Source of the DNA: SHLJ01 sp041618535 | Lineage (GTDB): Bacteria; Bacteroidota; Bacteroidia; Flavobacteriales; Flavobacteriaceae | Assembly (NCBI GenBank): GCA_041618535.1 | Contig: JBFKFP010000024.1 | Location: forward strand, 1-24,461 | Direction: 5' to 3' | DNA: 24,461 bases | In this document: positions 22,941 to 24,461 of the stretch, piece by piece | How the letters are laid out: every line of letters begins with the position of its first letter | Position numbering within the stretch: the first letter of the stretch is position 1 | Program-made: the position numbers and the translations under genes | The notes under the pieces: model-generated | What the model was told of the DNA's origin: nothing | The model's database searches: none | What the model saw: the letters and a program-made list of their open reading frames with translations, nothing else

Positions 22941-24224
22941 ATGAAAACAGCAGACCTTCATAAACTTTATTTAAAATGTGATTCGGTTTGTACCGATAGT
23001 CGGAGGATAAAGCCAAATTGCATGTTCTTTGCATTAAAAGGCGAGAATTTTGATGGCAATAAATACGCAAAAGACGCATTGGATAATGGCGCTTCATATG
23101 CCGTGGTTGATGATCCCACGGTTGCAATCAATGAGAGCTTTATTCTGGTTGAAGACGTTTTAAAACAACTTCAGGAACTGGCGAACTACCACAGGGTACT
23201 TTCGAACGCCATTTTCATCGGGCTTACGGGCAGCAATGGCAAAACCACAACCAAAGAATTGATTTTTGAAGTTCTCAACACAACATTCAGAACCCAATGT
23301 ACGCAAGGGAATTATAACAATCATATCGGAGTTCCTTTAACTTTGCTCGGCATAAGGACTGAAACTGAATTTGCGGTTATCGAGATGGGGGCGAATCACC
23401 AGAAGGAGATAGAATTTCTGTGTGGTATTTCCGATCCGGATTTTGGTTATATCACCAATTTCGGGAAGGCACATCTTGAAGGATTTGGGGGGATCGAAGG
23501 AGTGATAAAGGGTAAGAGTGAACTGTACACCCATTTAAAGAACAAGGATGGTTATATCTTTGTCAATGCAAACGATAAGAAGCAACTTGAGCTGACATCA
23601 GGATATGACAAGTGCATTCTTTTCAACAATAGTGACAGGCCCTCTTTGTCTCCAGAATTTATCACTTCGGAACCTTTCGTAAAATTTAAACTAGGGAATA
23701 TGGTTGTAAGCACCCGACTTACGGGATACTACAACTTCCATAATATTTCCGTGGCAGTGGCCATCGGTAAGTATTTCGGTGTCAAGAACGAGAATATCGC
23801 CGAGGCGATCTCTGCTTATCAACCAGAAAATAACAGGTCGCAGGTGCTTAGCTTTAAAAACCATACGATCGTCCTGGATGCCTATAATGCAAATCCCTCG
23901 AGTATGAGTGTGGCATTAAAAAATTTCGAAAAGTTCGATACTAAAAAGAAAGCTGTAATCCTCGGAGATATGTTTGAATTGGGATCAACGGCCCTTGAAG
24001 AACATCAAAATATGGCCGACCTGGCCAATGGGCTTGACATCGATAAAATTATCCTGATAGGTGATCATTTCTCCCGTATCTCACTTTCAGGAACCAATGT
24101 AAGCATTTATAACAGCTTCGATGACTTCAAGAAGCAATTCGATGTTAGTCAGATTGACGGATTTACGTTATTGATAAAAGGTTCCAGGGGAATGGCGCTT
24201 GAAAGAGTTTTAGAGATATTGTAG
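22941..24224 (+). CDS. murF: UDP-N-acetylmuramoyl-tripeptide--D-alanyl-D-alanine ligase
   Basis: This 427-residue Mur ligase adds D-Ala-D-Ala to the UDP-MurNAc-tripeptide, the last cytoplasmic step of peptidoglycan precursor assembly. It has the N-terminal UDP-substrate domain with TDSRRIKPNCMFFALKG (18-34), the ATP P-loop LTGSNGKTTTK (95-105), EMGANHQKEIEFL (148-160), the lysine of KGKSELY (K192) that should be carbamylated for Mg binding, and DAYNANPSSM in the C-terminal domain. Length is typical. It starts 11 bp after the gldJ terminator without visible room for a promoter, so it is expressed by read-through or from a promoter inside gldJ. It converges with a tRNA gene. Confidence 0.95.
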   Translation: MKTADLHKLYLKCDSVCTDSRRIKPNCMFFALKGENFDGNKYAKDALDNGASYAVVDDPTVAINESFILVEDVLKQLQELANYHRVLSNAIFIGLTGSNGKTTTKELIFEVLNTTFRTQCTQGNYNNHIGVPLTLLGIRTETEFAVIEMGANHQKEIEFLCGISDPDFGYITNFGKAHLEGFGGIEGVIKGKSELYTHLKNKDGYIFVNANDKKQLELTSGYDKCILFNNSDRPSLSPEFITSEPFVKFKLGNMVVSTRLTGYYNFHNISVAVAIGKYFGVKNENIAEAISAYQPENNRSQVLSFKNHTIVLDAYNANPSSMSVALKNFEKFDTKKKAVILGDMFELGSTALEEHQNMADLANGLDIDKIILIGDHFSRISLSGTNVSIYNSFDDFKKQFDVSQIDGFTLLIKGSRGMALERVLEIL

Positions 24225-24236
24225 ATCTCTTGGTTG

Positions 24237-24294
24237 TCACCGGAGGTCGATTGTCTTTTTATCTGATAGTTTCGGGACGGATTACCTTCGGTGA
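24237..24294. repeat. Long-loop inverted repeat after murF
   Basis: TCACCGGAGGT (24237-24247) pairs along all 11 positions, with one G-U, with ACCTTCGGTGA (24284-24294) across a 36-base loop. No T-run follows it. The role is unknown; it may be part of a 3' untranslated structure. Confidence 0.35.
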
Positions 24295-24323
24295 TCCAGA
24301 ACAGAACCCCTTCTTAAAACCTG

Positions 24324-24357
24324 CCCGCCTCTTAAATCAATAATTGTGGCAGGCGGG
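24324..24357. repeat. GC-rich inverted repeat
   Basis: CCCGCCT (24324-24330) and AGGCGGG (24351-24357) form a 7-bp stem over a 20-base AT-rich loop. An alternative pairing of CCTGCC with GGCAGG is possible. It is much more GC-rich than its surroundings. Confidence 0.3.
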
Positions 24358-24360
24358 TAA

Positions 24361-24386
24361 ATCCCTGCAGCAAATACTGCAGGGAT
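24361..24386. terminator. Probable terminator between murF and tRNA-Val
   Basis: A perfect 10-bp stem (ATCCCTGCAG / CTGCAGGGAT) with loop CAAATA is followed on the plus strand by the T-rich CTTATTTATT, fitting the end of the murF transcript. On the minus strand only a weak T-rich stretch follows, so termination of the tRNA transcript here is less sure. Confidence 0.65.
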
Positions 24387-24397
24387 CTTATTTATTG

Positions 24398-24461
24398 TGG
24401 GTCATACTGGATTCGAACCAGTGACTTCTACCCTGTCAAGGTAACACTCTGAACCAACTGA
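24398..24461 (-). tRNA. tRNA-Val(GAC), 5' end missing
   Basis: On the minus strand the sequence shows a D-loop start (TCAGTTGGTTC), anticodon arm TTACC / GGTAG around loop TTGACAG with anticodon GAC (plus-strand 24435-24437), T-arm ACTGG-TTCGAAT-CCAGT and the acceptor 3' half ATGACCC with discriminator A. The 3' CCA is not encoded (CAA follows). About 11 bases of the 5' end (the other acceptor strand and the two bases after it) lie beyond the right edge. GAC reads valine codons GUC and GUU. Confidence 0.88.

Overview
The window is a piece of a Bacteroidota chromosome, almost certainly from the Flavobacteriaceae. Supporting evidence: neighbouring type IX secretion (T9SS) and gliding genes (porU, porV, gldJ); a T9SS type A sorting domain on a large exoprotein; flavobacterial-type pdhA-pdhC genes without pdhB; promoter-like TTG-N19-TAnnTTTG elements; and the absence of obvious Shine-Dalgarno sites. 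Nothing resembles an insertion sequence, prophage or CRISPR array. Genes are tightly packed and gaps are mostly under 250 bp.

Layout. 1-668 (+): the 3' part of an MlaF-like ABC ATPase gene, meeting stop-to-stop a minus-strand operon sprT-like / manC-like / DUF389 (3864 to 669). 3913-5001 (+): a DSD1/D-threonine-aldolase-type PLP enzyme, converging with a 14-bp overlap on a 1342-residue secreted protein. That protein joins FG-GAP/VCBS repeats, an ASPIC/UnbV domain, a Cys module, an Ig/PKD-like domain, a vanadium-dependent haloperoxidase domain with all recognisable vanadate-site motifs, and a T9SS tail. It lies downstream of an SDR gene and an M28 peptidase lipoprotein gene, probably in one operon. 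10873-12476 (+): a regulator with DUF4242, a degenerate class III cyclase-like domain and an AraC-type DNA-binding domain, followed by a lipoprotein made of a second DUF4242 domain. A palindrome lies between them and a bidirectional terminator follows.

12529-17030 (-): pdhA-pdhC (pyruvate dehydrogenase E1 alpha and E2), cdd (cytidine deaminase) and porV. 17097-20936 (-): porU. 21190-22878 (+): gldJ, divergent from porU across a 253-bp AT-rich region with a two-copy direct repeat at 21-bp phase. 22941-24224 (+): murF. The right edge holds three consecutive inverted repeats and a partial tRNA-Val(GAC) on the minus strand.

How the genes fit together. PorU (sortase), PorV (outer-membrane shuttle) and GldJ belong to one export and gliding apparatus, and the haloperoxidase protein carries the kind of C-terminal signal that this apparatus recognises, so the window holds both machine parts and a probable cargo. 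The most novel-looking unit is the DUF4242 pair: a cytoplasmic transcription factor and an exported lipoprotein that share the same small, possibly metal-binding domain, with a pseudo-cyclase module inside the regulator. All assignments come from reading the translated sequence and recalling family motifs; no database search was run.
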